A stretch of 17,186 nt of DNA from CAYMRL01 sp964398985 (lineage in GTDB: Bacteria > Deinococcota > Deinococci > Deinococcales > Trueperaceae). Of the stretch, positions 6,194 to 14,291 are shown piece by piece. The stretch covers positions 1 to 17,186 of the forward strand of contig CAYNOS010000046.1 of the NCBI GenBank assembly GCA_964398985.1, in the 5' to 3' direction. Under the pieces are notes generated by a model. It was not told where the DNA came from and did not search any database. It was given only the letters and a program-made list of their open reading frames with translations. Numbering within the stretch: position 1 is the first letter of the stretch; each line of letters opens with the position of its first letter. Made by a program: the position numbers and the translations under genes.

Positions 6194-7291
6194 CTACGCC
6201 TCGCGGGACGCGATCACACCGCCACCGAGGAGCCGGTCGCCGGCGTAGAGCACCGCCGATTGGCCGAGCGCCACCGCGAACTGCGGCCTGTCGAAGGTCA
6301 ACTCGAAGCGCTCGTCGTCGAGCAGCTTCAGCGCGGCGGGCTCCGGCGTCTGGCGGTAACGGACCTGCGCCAGCACGCGTTCCGGCAGTTCGTCAGGGTG
6401 CGCCAGGAAGTTGCTGCGCGCCGTCGTCAGCGTCCGCCACTGGCACATCTCCTTGGTGCCGACGACGACTTCGTTCGAGTCCGGACGCACCTCTATGACG
6501 TAGCGCTCGAGGTGCGAGTGCCTGAGGCCGAGGCCCTTGCGCTGCCCGATCGTGTAGAGCGTGGCGCCCTGGTGACGGCCCGCGACCGCGTAGCAGTCGG
6601 CGGCGTCGAGCACGTCGCCAGGCACGGTTGTGGTGTGGGCCTGCAGGTAGTCCTTGACGGTGGTCGGCACGAAGCACAGACCCGAGGAGCTCTTCTTGCT
6701 GGCGGTCAGCAGGTCGCGCTCGGCGGCCATGCTGCGCACCTGCTCCTTGGTCAGCTCGCCGAGGGGGAACAACAGGTAGACGAGCATCTCGCGTGGCAGC
6801 GCCCACAGGAAGTAGGTCTGGTCCTTGTCGTCGTCGAGGCCGCGGTGGAGCTCGGCGCCGCGCGCGCCGTCGACGCGCCTGACGAAGTGGCCGGTGGCGA
6901 TGTAGTCGCACTCGAGGGCCTGCGCGCGCCGGACGAAATCACCGAACTTGATGTGCCGGTTGCACCACACGCACGGGTTCGGCGTCGTCCCCGCCTGGTA
7001 GCCGGGGATGAACGGATCGATGACGATCTCCTGGAACCGCTCCCTGAAGTCCTGGAGGTAGAACGGCACGTCGATCTCGTCCGCCACGCGCCGCGCGTCG
7101 TAAGCCGCGTCGGGGCTGCAGCACAGATCGAAGGCACCTTCTTCGCGGTCGTCCGGCCAGAAACGCAGCATGCTGCCGACGACGTGATAGCCGCTCTCCT
7201 TGAGCACCGCGGCGGCGACCGAGGAGTCCACCCCGCCCGACATCCCGACCAGCACCTTGGCTGCCTTCGACGTTGTCAGCACCGCGTCCAC
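6194..7291 (-). CDS. mnmA: tRNA-specific 2-thiouridylase MnmA
   Basis: MnmA adenylates and thiolates U34 of Lys, Glu and Gln tRNAs (the s2 part of mnm5s2U). The 365-aa length is normal. Visible features are the ATP-pyrophosphatase P-loop SGGVDSS at 18-24, the catalytic NPCVWCN with C107, the ATGHF box at 132-136 and DKDQTYFLW at 155-163. The second active-site cysteine is C206 in SGLCFV, and TIGQRKGLG marks the central domain. The stretch before C206 reads KKSSSGLCFV, where many homologs have an acidic residue before the first Ser; this is probably a tolerated variant. The start is GTG 7291, with no Shine-Dalgarno but a TACACT box 8 nt upstream, suggesting a leaderless transcript. It is divergent from the LapA-domain gene. 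Confidence 0.96.
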   Translation of the reverse strand: MDAVLTTSKAAKVLVGMSGGVDSSVAAAVLKESGYHVVGSMLRFWPDDREEGAFDLCCSPDAAYDARRVADEIDVPFYLQDFRERFQEIVIDPFIPGYQAGTTPNPCVWCNRHIKFGDFVRRAQALECDYIATGHFVRRVDGARGAELHRGLDDDKDQTYFLWALPREMLVYLLFPLGELTKEQVRSMAAERDLLTASKKSSSGLCFVPTTVKDYLQAHTTTVPGDVLDAADCYAVAGRHQGATLYTIGQRKGLGLRHSHLERYVIEVRPDSNEVVVGTKEMCQWRTLTTARSNFLAHPDELPERVLAQVRYRQTPEPAALKLLDDERFELTFDRPQFAVALGQSAVLYAGDRLLGGGVIASREA

Positions 7292-7299
7292 GACCCGCT

Positions 7300-7305
7300 A
7301 GTGTA
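7300..7305 (-). promoter_or_regulatory. Candidate -10 box placing the mnmA transcript start at its start codon
   Basis: TACACT on the minus strand ends 8 nt before the GTG of mnmA, so transcription would begin at or within a base or two of the start codon. No Shine-Dalgarno and no -35 are visible. Confidence 0.4.
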
Positions 7306-7340
7306 GCCGACCGCGCGCCGCAGCCGGCGGCGACGCCCTA

Positions 7341-7383
7341 CGGACAAGGCGCCAGGGCCTTGCGGTAGACTTGCCGCCGGAGG
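7341..7383 (+). promoter_or_regulatory. Candidate promoter and ribosome binding site of the LapA-domain gene
   Basis: CGGACA (7341-7346) and TAGACT (7366-7371) are separated by 19 nt and followed by CGGAGG (7378-7383), which lies 9 nt before the GTG at 7393. The Shine-Dalgarno position rules out the in-frame TTG at 7384, which directly abuts it. Confidence 0.45.
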
Positions 7384-7392
7384 TTGCAGAGC

Positions 7393-7767
7393 GTGAAGGC
7401 CGTGAGGATCGTCCAGGTCGTGCTGACGTTGCTGCTGGTCCTCTACCTGTGGCTGTTCCACAGCGCCAACCCGGTGCTGGTCGAGCTGCCGCTGACGCGG
7501 ATCTTCCTGCCGCGCGTGCCGGTGTCGCTGGTCGTCATCCTGGCGCTGGTGCTCGGTTGGCTGATCGGCTTCGTACCCACCGCCTTCGCCAACTGGCGCC
7601 GCAGCCGCGACGTCAAGCGGCTGACCAAGGAGTTGGGCGAGGCGCGCGCCGCTCTCGAGAACAGCGACTACCTGCGTCCCACGGCTTACGCCTTCGAACC
7701 CGAGGTGGCCGTGATACCGGATCGCAACACCCACTTCGACTCGGAACCCGACGACACGACCGCTTGA
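7393..7767 (+). CDS. LapA-domain (DUF1049-type) small membrane protein
   Basis: 124 aa from the GTG at 7393, chosen by CGGAGG 9 nt upstream. Two membrane helices (about 3-22 and 44-65) flank a short loop containing the HSANPVLVELPL motif typical of LapA/DUF1049 proteins. A basic segment (NWRRSRDVKRL) then leads into a short coiled coil (about 70-92), and a polar acidic tail ends the protein. In E. coli the related LapA works with LapB in lipopolysaccharide assembly control. Outside that setting the family's role is unclear, so I give no symbol. The stop overlaps a 9-codon ORF that leads into recJ, so the two genes are probably cotranscribed. Confidence 0.8.
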   Translation: MKAVRIVQVVLTLLLVLYLWLFHSANPVLVELPLTRIFLPRVPVSLVVILALVLGWLIGFVPTAFANWRRSRDVKRLTKELGEARAALENSDYLRPTAYAFEPEVAVIPDRNTHFDSEPDDTTA

Positions 7768-7796
7768 TGACCGCCACGTCCCCCGCCGCAACGTGA
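7767..7796 (+). other. Nine-codon bridging ORF between the LapA-domain gene and recJ
   Basis: An ATG overlapping the upstream stop (TGATG, 7765-7769) opens a reading frame for MTATSPAAT, whose TGA (7794-7796) overlaps the ATG of recJ in a second TGATG. Since recJ has no Shine-Dalgarno, ribosomes could reach it by two successive termination-reinitiation steps. The overlaps are seen directly; the function is inference. Confidence 0.35.
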
Positions 7797-9979
7797 TGCC
7801 GCAAGACGCCGGCTTCCCGGCCGCCGCCAGGTGGTCGGTGCGCCCCGCTGCGCCGCCCGCTTCCGTGGAGGCGCTCAGCCGCGCGCTGAGGGTGCCGCCT
7901 GCGGTGGCGGCGATGCTGTGGGCCCGCGGCCTGCGCGACGACGCGGCCTCCCACCTCGACCCGCGTCTCGAGCTGAGCCCCAACCCGGCGCTGCCGGCCG
8001 CGGCCGAACGTGTTGTGGCCGCTCTCGAGTCGCAGCGGCGCATCCTGATCCACGGCGACTACGACGCCGATGGGATCAGCGGCGCCGCCCTGCTGCTGCT
8101 GGGACTGCGCGAGCTCGGTGGGCAGGTCGAGGCGTTCATCCCCAACCGACTGACCGACGGCTACGGCATCCACCCGGAGAGGGTCGCGGAGCACGCCGCG
8201 CGCGCCGAGCTGTTCATCACCGTGGATTGCGGCGTCAGCAACCTGGACGAGATCGCGCGGCTGGCGGCGCTGGGCGTCGAGGTGATCGTCACCGACCATC
8301 ATGCGCCCGGCGAGGCACTGCCCGATTGCCTGCTGGTGCATCCGGGCCTCTCGCCGCTGGCGCGCGGCGGCCTGCCGCAGCTAACCGGCGCGGGCATCGC
8401 GTTCCACCTGCTGTGGGCGGTCAGGCAGAGGCTGGGGCTCGAGCCGCCTCTCGACTACGCCGACCTCGCCTCGCTCGGGACCATCGCCGACGTCGCGCCG
8501 CTGCTTGGCGAAAACCGCGCGTTGATCCGCGAGGGTCTCCCCAGGATGGTCGACTCCCGCTGGGCCGGCGTCCGCGCGCTCGTCAGCAGCGCCAAGTTGC
8601 GCCGGGAACCGACCGCTCGCGACGTGGCGTTCGTGTTGGCGCCGCGCCTCAACGCCGCCGGTCGGCTCGGCGAGGCCGACAAGGCGCTGACGCTGCTGAC
8701 CACGGCCTCCGATCGACAGGCGCGCGAGTTGGCCGCCTACCTCGAGCTGCGCAACCGCGACCGCCGGACCGTGCAGGACGAGATGTTCGAGCACGCCCTC
8801 GGCATGGTCGACGTCGGCGCGCCGGCCATCGTGCTCCACGACCCCGGCTGGCATGCCGGGGTGATGGGGATCGTGGCGGCGAAACTGCTCGAGCGTTTCT
8901 ACAAGCCGGTGTACATCGCCGCTGCCGGCAAGGGCAGCGTGCGCTCGACGCCGGGGATCTCGGCCATCGGGGGGTTGCGGGCCGCGGCCGCGCATCTGCT
9001 GCGCTTCGGCGGTCACGAGCAGGCCGCCGGCTTCGGTCTCGACATGGCCAACTTCGCGGCGTTCAGCGGCGCCGTCAACGACTACGTTGCCGGCTTCCCG
9101 GCCCCACAGCGCACGGTGACGGTCGACGCCGTCCTCTCACCCGCCGAGATCGTGCCCGACTTCTACCGCGCGATCAGCGAACTAGAGCCGTTCGGCGAAG
9201 GGCACGAGGAGCCGCTGTTCGCGCTGACCGACCGCCTCGAGCACGCCCGCGGCGTCGGCAAGGACGGCGCCACCCTGCAGCTGCGCGTCGCGGGGATCAA
9301 GGGCGTCGCCTGGCGCATGGGCGAGCAGGCCGCCGGCCTGCCGCTGGGAGCCGCCGTCAACGTCGCCTGCAGCCTCCGCGAGAACGAGTTCAGGGGCACC
9401 GTCAGCCTCGAGTTCGAAGCCCGGGCCGTGAGGCCGGCGGCGCTCCTGGAGCTGGCCGAGGAGGTCAGCGCCGACGGCCGGCACGAGCCGCTAGTAGTCG
9501 ACCGGCCCGGCGCCGCGCAAGCCGTGACGCGCGGCCGGCCGGGGCTCTCGCTGGCGGACGTCTTGGCTCCCGGCGAGGGAGCGGCGGAGTTCCCGGCCGC
9601 CATGAGGCGCCTGCTGGCAGGCGGAGAAAGCGTCGTTCTCGACCTCGGCGACGCCGACCTGGACACGCTCGAAGCGGCGGCTCTCAGCTACCCGACGGTC
9701 GGCGAGCTGCGGCGCTCGCTGCAGGCGTACCGGCGCGGCAACCCGCCGTGGTTCGAGCCGCCAAAGGACCAACGCGTCGCCGCCGCGCTGCGCGAGCTCG
9801 GCCTGCTCGACGAGTTCGGGCGCGCAGTCGTCACCAACGGCGAGAAGCTCTCGCCCTTCGAGTCGCCGACGTTGCTGAGCGGGCTGATGGTCCGCTACGC
9901 CTTGCGAACCTTCGTGCACGCCTACCGTCACTATGCAGACGACGCCTTCGCAGCGAGTGCGCTCAACCTGTTCGGTTAG
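7796..9979 (+). CDS. recJ: Single-stranded-DNA-specific 5'-3' exonuclease RecJ
   Basis: RecJ degrades single-stranded DNA 5' to 3' in recombinational repair, mismatch repair and fork processing, using two metal ions. The product is about 727 aa. Counting from the alternative GTG at 7793, DHH motifs are HGDYDADGISG (87-97), DCGVSN (145-150) and TDHHAPGE (167-174), then ASLGTIADVAPL (226-237) and RLNAAGRLG (285-293). The DHHA1 glycine motif GGHEQAAGF is at 406-414, and an OB-like domain covers about 440-560. Residues from about 585 onward form a C-terminal extension absent from short RecJ proteins; deinococcal RecJ also carries an extra C-terminal domain. The ATG at 7796 shares a base with the bridging ORF stop. 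All catalytic residues appear intact. Confidence 0.95.
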   Translation: MPQDAGFPAAARWSVRPAAPPASVEALSRALRVPPAVAAMLWARGLRDDAASHLDPRLELSPNPALPAAAERVVAALESQRRILIHGDYDADGISGAALLLLGLRELGGQVEAFIPNRLTDGYGIHPERVAEHAARAELFITVDCGVSNLDEIARLAALGVEVIVTDHHAPGEALPDCLLVHPGLSPLARGGLPQLTGAGIAFHLLWAVRQRLGLEPPLDYADLASLGTIADVAPLLGENRALIREGLPRMVDSRWAGVRALVSSAKLRREPTARDVAFVLAPRLNAAGRLGEADKALTLLTTASDRQARELAAYLELRNRDRRTVQDEMFEHALGMVDVGAPAIVLHDPGWHAGVMGIVAAKLLERFYKPVYIAAAGKGSVRSTPGISAIGGLRAAAAHLLRFGGHEQAAGFGLDMANFAAFSGAVNDYVAGFPAPQRTVTVDAVLSPAEIVPDFYRAISELEPFGEGHEEPLFALTDRLEHARGVGKDGATLQLRVAGIKGVAWRMGEQAAGLPLGAAVNVACSLRENEFRGTVSLEFEARAVRPAALLELAEEVSADGRHEPLVVDRPGAAQAVTRGRPGLSLADVLAPGEGAAEFPAAMRRLLAGGESVVLDLGDADLDTLEAAALSYPTVGELRRSLQAYRRGNPPWFEPPKDQRVAAALRELGLLDEFGRAVVTNGEKLSPFESPTLLSGLMVRYALRTFVHAYRHYADDAFAASALNLFG

Positions 9980-9983
9980 GCGG

Positions 9984-9989
9984 TACCCT
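9984..9989 (+). promoter_or_regulatory. Candidate -10 box in the recJ/dehydrogenase gap
   Basis: TACCCT lies in the 15-nt gap after recJ, and 5 nt separate it from the ATG at 9995. With no clear Shine-Dalgarno, this fits a leaderless promoter giving the dehydrogenase gene expression independent of recJ. No -35 is evident. Confidence 0.35.
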
Positions 9990-9994
9990 GCGCC

Positions 9995-12967
9995 ATGCAG
10001 GCGCAGCCTTCTCCTGTCAGCGACCCCGGCGCCACCCCCGCTCCGGCCTCGGACCCGCGCGCCTTCGAACGCGACCTGAGAGTCGCAGTCAAGGGCGAGG
10101 TCCGCTTCGACGACGCCGCCAGAGCGCTCTACGCCACCGACGCCAGCCCTTACCGCATCGTGCCGATCGGCGTGGTCGTCCCGCTGGACGACGAGGACGT
10201 GCGCGCCGCCGTGCGCGTCGCTGCCGTTCACGGCGCGCCGCTGCTGGCCCGCGGCGGCGGTACCAGCTTGTCGGGTCAGACGGTCGCGCACGCGCTGGTC
10301 ATCGACTTCTCGAAGCACCTGAACCGCATCCTCGAGGTCGACGTCGAGCGCCGCCTGGCGCGCGTGCAGCCGGGCGTGGTCCGCGACGACCTCAACCGCG
10401 TGCTGGCGCCTCACGGGCTTCACTTCACGCCCGACGTGGCCACCACCGACCGCGCCAACGTCGGCGGCATGGTGGCCAACAACTCGTCGGGCACGCGCTC
10501 GATCAAGTACGGCAAGACCGTCGATCAGGTCGTCAGCATGCGCGTGCTGCTGTCGGACGGCGCCGAGCTCGAGCTCGGTCCCCTGAGCCCTGACGAGCTC
10601 GGCCTCAAGCTCAAGCAGCCCGGGCGCGAAGGCGACCTCTACCGCACGCTCAGGCAGTTGGTCGAGGACAACGCCGGCGAGATCCAGGCGCGCTACCCGC
10701 GAGTCATGCGCCGCGTGGGCGGGTACAACCTCGACGAGCTGATCAAGAACCAGCCGTTCAACCTCGCCAAGCTGGTGTGCGGGTCGGAAGGCACGCTGGC
10801 GCTGATCCTCGAGGTGACGGTCGCGCTGGAGCCGCTGCCGCGCGAGCGACAGCTGGTGATGCTGCACTTCGACGACCTCGTGAAGGCGCTCGAGGCGGTT
10901 CAGCACGTGAACCTTCACGGCCCCTCGGCGGTCGAGCTGATCGACCGCGACCTCTTCGAGATCGGCGCGGCCAACCCCGCCATGCGGCCGCTGATGACCT
11001 GGGTCGTCGGCGATCCCGCCGCGGTGCTGATGGTCGAGTTCGACGGCGCGGACCTGGCCGAGGTGCGCGAGGCGAAACGGGGCCTGCAGGCCGACCGCCG
11101 CGTGGCGGCGTTGTCGTACGCCGCCTACGACGTGCTCGACCCGAGCGTGCAGCGCGACATCGTCGAGCTCCGGCGCGCCGGCGGCGGCATCTACGCCTCG
11201 ATGAAGGGCTCGCACAAGCCAACTCCGTTCGTCGAGGACGCCGCGATCCCGGTCGCGAGCCTGCCCTTCTACATCCCCGAGGTCAAGGCGGTCTGCGACC
11301 GCCACGGCGTCGGGGTGGTGATGTACGCGCACGCCTCGGTCGGCGTCATCCACGTGCGCCCGCTGATCGACCTCAAGAGCGAGCCCGGCATCGAGGTCTA
11401 CCGGAGGATCTCCGAGGAGGTCTTCGAGCTCGTCGTGAAGTACGGCGGCTCGTGGAGCGGCGAGCACGGCGACGGCCTGGCGCGCTCCTACCAGAACCGG
11501 CGGCTTTTCGGCGACCAGCTCTACGAGGCGTTCCGCGCCGTGAAGCGCGCGTTCGATCCCGATTGGCGCATGAACCCGGGCAAGGTGGTGGACGCCCCAC
11601 CGCTGACCGAGAACCTCAGGTACGGAGCGACGTACCCGGCCTTCGAGCTGCCGACCTTCTTCGACTTTTCGGGCCAGGAGGGGTTCCTGGGGGCCGTGGA
11701 GATGTGCACCGGTGTCGGCGCCTGCCGCAAGACCAATGTGGGTACCATGTGCCCCTCTTACATGGGCACGCGCGACGAGGACCACTCGACGCGCGGCCGC
11801 GCCAACGTCCTGCGCGAGGCTATTACCGGGGGGCTTCCCGGCGGTCTCACCAGCAAGCACGTCCTGGACGTCCTCGACCTGTGTCTCGAGTGCAAGGCAT
11901 GCAAGGCCGAGTGCCCCAGCCAGGTCGACATGGCGAAGCTCAAGTACGAGTTCCTGCAGCACTACTACGACGCCCACGGCACCCCGCTGTCGGCGCGCGC
12001 GTTCGGCGGCATCGGCAAGGTCGCGCCGCTGGGACAGGCGCTGGCGCCTCTCGCCAACGCCCTGCTGCCGTCCAAACCGCTGCGTTGGCTGCTCGAGAAG
12101 GCGGTGGGCGTCGACGCCAGGCGTGTGCTGCCGGCGTACACCCGCCAGCGCTTCGACAGGTGGTTCGCGAAGCGCACGCCCTCCGCGCCGGGCGCCGGCG
12201 CCGACAGGCAGGCCGACCGCAGCGTCGCCCTGTTCGCGGACACGTGGACGCAGTTCAACGAACCGGGGCCGGGGCAGGCGGCGGTGGCGGTGCTCGAGCA
12301 CCTCGGCTATCAGGTCGAGCTGGTGCCCTACGGCTGCTGCGGGCGGCCGCAGATCTCCAAGGGCCTGCTGCGCGAGGCGCAGGGCATGGCGCGCGCGAAC
12401 GTGGAGCGCCTCCAGGAGTACGCCGAGCGCGGCGTGCCGGTGGTGGGGCTCGAGCCGTCGTGCGTGGCCGCCTTCAAGGACGACTACCCCGACCTGGTGC
12501 CGGGCGAGGCGACGCGATTGGTGGCGTCCAACGTCAGGATGATCGAGGACTTCCTCGCCAAGGAGTGGACGCGCGGCCGCTTCGAACCGAGCGAGCACTT
12601 CACCCGCATGGAGGCGCCGTTGGCGTTCCACGGCCACTGCCAGCAGAAGGCGGTGCTCGGCACCAGCGGCAGCGCCGCGGCGCTCGGCTGGGTCGCCGAC
12701 GAGGTGCAGGTCATCGACGCCGGCTGCTGCGGGATGGCGGGCTCGTTCGGCTACGCCCATTACGAGCTGAGCATGAAGATCGGCGAGGAGCGGCTCTTCC
12801 CCGCCGTCAGGTCGCTTGCGGCGGCCGGCGCCGCCGCGGCCGGCGAGAGCGGCGCCGGCGCAGCGAGCGTCGCCGCTCCGGGGTTCAGTTGCCGGCATCA
12901 GATACATGACGGCACCGGACACCAGGCGGTACACCCCATCGAGGTATTGGCGGCACGGCTTGCCTGA
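9995..12967 (+). CDS. Fused FAD-linked oxidase and Fe-S (CCG-domain) dehydrogenase for D-2-hydroxyacids, YdiJ/D-lactate dehydrogenase-like
   Basis: This 990-aa protein oxidises a D-2-hydroxyacid (D-lactate, glycolate or D-2-hydroxyglutarate are the family substrates) and passes electrons through FAD and Fe-S clusters, probably to quinone at the membrane. Residues 50-270 form the VAO-type FAD-binding domain, with the pyrophosphate loop ARGGGTSLSGQTV (85-97) and GGMVANNSSGTRSIKYGK. About 290-545 is the substrate/cap domain (SGEHGDGLARS). The Fe-S region has C571, C577 and C586 (ending MCPSY) and CLECKACKAECP (630-641). Two CCG motifs lie at 781-783 and 911-913. An Ala/Gly-rich insert sits just before the conserved end APGFSCRHQI. 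GlcD-like and GlcF-like functions are thus fused, about YdiJ length. The exact substrate cannot be read. An MFS gene follows 24 nt downstream. Confidence 0.9.
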   Translation: MQAQPSPVSDPGATPAPASDPRAFERDLRVAVKGEVRFDDAARALYATDASPYRIVPIGVVVPLDDEDVRAAVRVAAVHGAPLLARGGGTSLSGQTVAHALVIDFSKHLNRILEVDVERRLARVQPGVVRDDLNRVLAPHGLHFTPDVATTDRANVGGMVANNSSGTRSIKYGKTVDQVVSMRVLLSDGAELELGPLSPDELGLKLKQPGREGDLYRTLRQLVEDNAGEIQARYPRVMRRVGGYNLDELIKNQPFNLAKLVCGSEGTLALILEVTVALEPLPRERQLVMLHFDDLVKALEAVQHVNLHGPSAVELIDRDLFEIGAANPAMRPLMTWVVGDPAAVLMVEFDGADLAEVREAKRGLQADRRVAALSYAAYDVLDPSVQRDIVELRRAGGGIYASMKGSHKPTPFVEDAAIPVASLPFYIPEVKAVCDRHGVGVVMYAHASVGVIHVRPLIDLKSEPGIEVYRRISEEVFELVVKYGGSWSGEHGDGLARSYQNRRLFGDQLYEAFRAVKRAFDPDWRMNPGKVVDAPPLTENLRYGATYPAFELPTFFDFSGQEGFLGAVEMCTGVGACRKTNVGTMCPSYMGTRDEDHSTRGRANVLREAITGGLPGGLTSKHVLDVLDLCLECKACKAECPSQVDMAKLKYEFLQHYYDAHGTPLSARAFGGIGKVAPLGQALAPLANALLPSKPLRWLLEKAVGVDARRVLPAYTRQRFDRWFAKRTPSAPGAGADRQADRSVALFADTWTQFNEPGPGQAAVAVLEHLGYQVELVPYGCCGRPQISKGLLREAQGMARANVERLQEYAERGVPVVGLEPSCVAAFKDDYPDLVPGEATRLVASNVRMIEDFLAKEWTRGRFEPSEHFTRMEAPLAFHGHCQQKAVLGTSGSAAALGWVADEVQVIDAGCCGMAGSFGYAHYELSMKIGEERLFPAVRSLAAAGAAAAGESGAGAASVAAPGFSCRHQIHDGTGHQAVHPIEVLAARLA

Positions 12968-12991
12968 GGCGCGCGTCTAGAGGGAGCGGGC

Positions 12992-14224
12992 TTGCGGTTC
13001 TACGGTTGGCGCATAACCTGGGCCTTGGCCGTCACGCAGACGGTCGGTTACGGCATCCTCCACTACACCTTCAGCGTGTTCATGCAGCCGATGGAGCTCG
13101 AGCTCGGTTGGACCCGCGCACAGGCGTCGGGCGCGTTCTCGGTGGCGCTGCTGCTCTCGGGTTTGGTGGCGTTGCCGATCGGTCGCTGGGTCGACGCCCG
13201 GGGCGGACGCCTGCCGATGAGCGCCGGCTCGGCGGCCGGAGCCCTGCTGCTCTTCGCCTGGTCGCACGTCACCACGCTGCCGGCCCTCTACGCCGTGCAG
13301 GCCGGCGTCGGCATCGTGATGGCGCTGGTGCTCTACGACGTGGCGTTCACGGTGCTGGCGGCCTGGTTCAGGCGGCACCGCATCCGGGCGATGGTCCTGG
13401 TGACGATGGCCGCCGGCCTCGCCAGCACGATCTTCATCCCGCTCGCGACCGTGCTGCTGGAAGCCTTCGGCTGGCGCGACGCGCTGCGGCTGCTGGCGCT
13501 GCTCCTGGGCGTCACCACCTTGCCGCTGCACGCTCTGGTGCTGCGCGACCGGCCCGCGAGGCTCGGCCTCGAACCCGATGGCGCCGGGCTGCGGCTGCCG
13601 AGACAGCCACCGGAAACCAGGGTCACCACCGGCATGGCCCTGCGCACTCCTGCCTTCTGGTGGTTGACGGCGGCGTTCTCCCTGGACCGCGTCTCATCGG
13701 TCGGCATGGCGGCGCACGCTGTCGTGCTGCTGCTGGAGCGCGGCCACACACCCGGCCTGGTCGCCGCAGTGGCCGGCTCCATCGGCTTGGTGCAGGTGGC
13801 AGGGCGCCTGCTGTTCTCGCCCGCTTCAGGCAAGGCGTCGCTGGTGCAGTTGACGGTCCTGACGTTCGTGATCCGCGCAGCTTCGCTGCTGGTGCTGCTG
13901 CTGGTCGACGCGCCGCTGGGCATGTGGGCGTTCGCCGCGCTGTTCGGGCTCGCCAACGGAGCCACCACACTCGCGCGCGGGGGGCTGGTCGGCGCGGTCT
14001 TCGGAGCCGCGCACTACGGGACCATCAACGGCGGCATGTCGACGGTCATCGCGGTGGCGCAGACCCTCTCGCCGTTGGCGATCGGTCTGCTCCGCGACCG
14101 TTCGGGCTCATACGATGCCGCGCTGCTGGGACTGGCGCTGCTGGCTGTCGTGGCCGCGGTCCTCGCTGCGCAAGTGCGGGTGCCTGACACCACGACGCCT
14201 GACGAGGAGCCTGGCGCGAGCTAG
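12992..14224 (+). CDS. Major facilitator superfamily transporter, possibly for a monocarboxylate
   Basis: 410 aa with about twelve membrane helices in two six-helix halves. The MFS loop 2-3 signature is present in diverged form (LPIGRWVDARGGRLPM, about 61-76), and the related motif in the second half is weak. There is a central cytoplasmic loop at about 185-210 and a polar C-terminal tail (TTTPDEEPGAS). The start is TTG 12992, supported by AGGGAG 5 nt upstream. The gene starts 24 nt after the FAD/Fe-S hydroxyacid dehydrogenase, so the two are probably cotranscribed. The likely cargo is the enzyme's substrate or a related carboxylate. The overall look, starting FYGWRITWALA, resembles oxalate/formate or monocarboxylate-type MFS proteins. 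Substrate is inference from context only. Confidence 0.85.
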   Translation: MRFYGWRITWALAVTQTVGYGILHYTFSVFMQPMELELGWTRAQASGAFSVALLLSGLVALPIGRWVDARGGRLPMSAGSAAGALLLFAWSHVTTLPALYAVQAGVGIVMALVLYDVAFTVLAAWFRRHRIRAMVLVTMAAGLASTIFIPLATVLLEAFGWRDALRLLALLLGVTTLPLHALVLRDRPARLGLEPDGAGLRLPRQPPETRVTTGMALRTPAFWWLTAAFSLDRVSSVGMAAHAVVLLLERGHTPGLVAAVAGSIGLVQVAGRLLFSPASGKASLVQLTVLTFVIRAASLLVLLLVDAPLGMWAFAALFGLANGATTLARGGLVGAVFGAAHYGTINGGMSTVIAVAQTLSPLAIGLLRDRSGSYDAALLGLALLAVVAAVLAAQVRVPDTTTPDEEPGAS

Positions 14225-14291
14225 CAGCGCCGCGCCCGACGCCTCCTGGGATCGCGAGAGCTGTGCGGTGCGCTCCTGGGCCCTTAGCCGC

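Noticed and set aside
7831..10593. Plus-strand 920-codon frame overlapping recJ and the start of the dehydrogenase gene
   Set aside because: It is out of frame with recJ and its product is Arg/Pro/Ala low complexity, a typical shadow of biased codons.
9491..12934. Very long minus-strand open frame (1147 codons) antisense to recJ and the FAD/Fe-S dehydrogenase
   Set aside because: The plus-strand frames carry unmistakable RecJ and FAD/Fe-S motifs. Long antisense frames are common in GC-rich DNA because stop codons are scarce. Its product is His/Arg/Val-rich with no recognisable domain.
14225..14291. Terminator between the convergent MFS and argS genes
   Set aside because: Only an imperfect GC-rich inverted pair (GGATCGC/GCGCTCC) was found, with no T-run on either strand.
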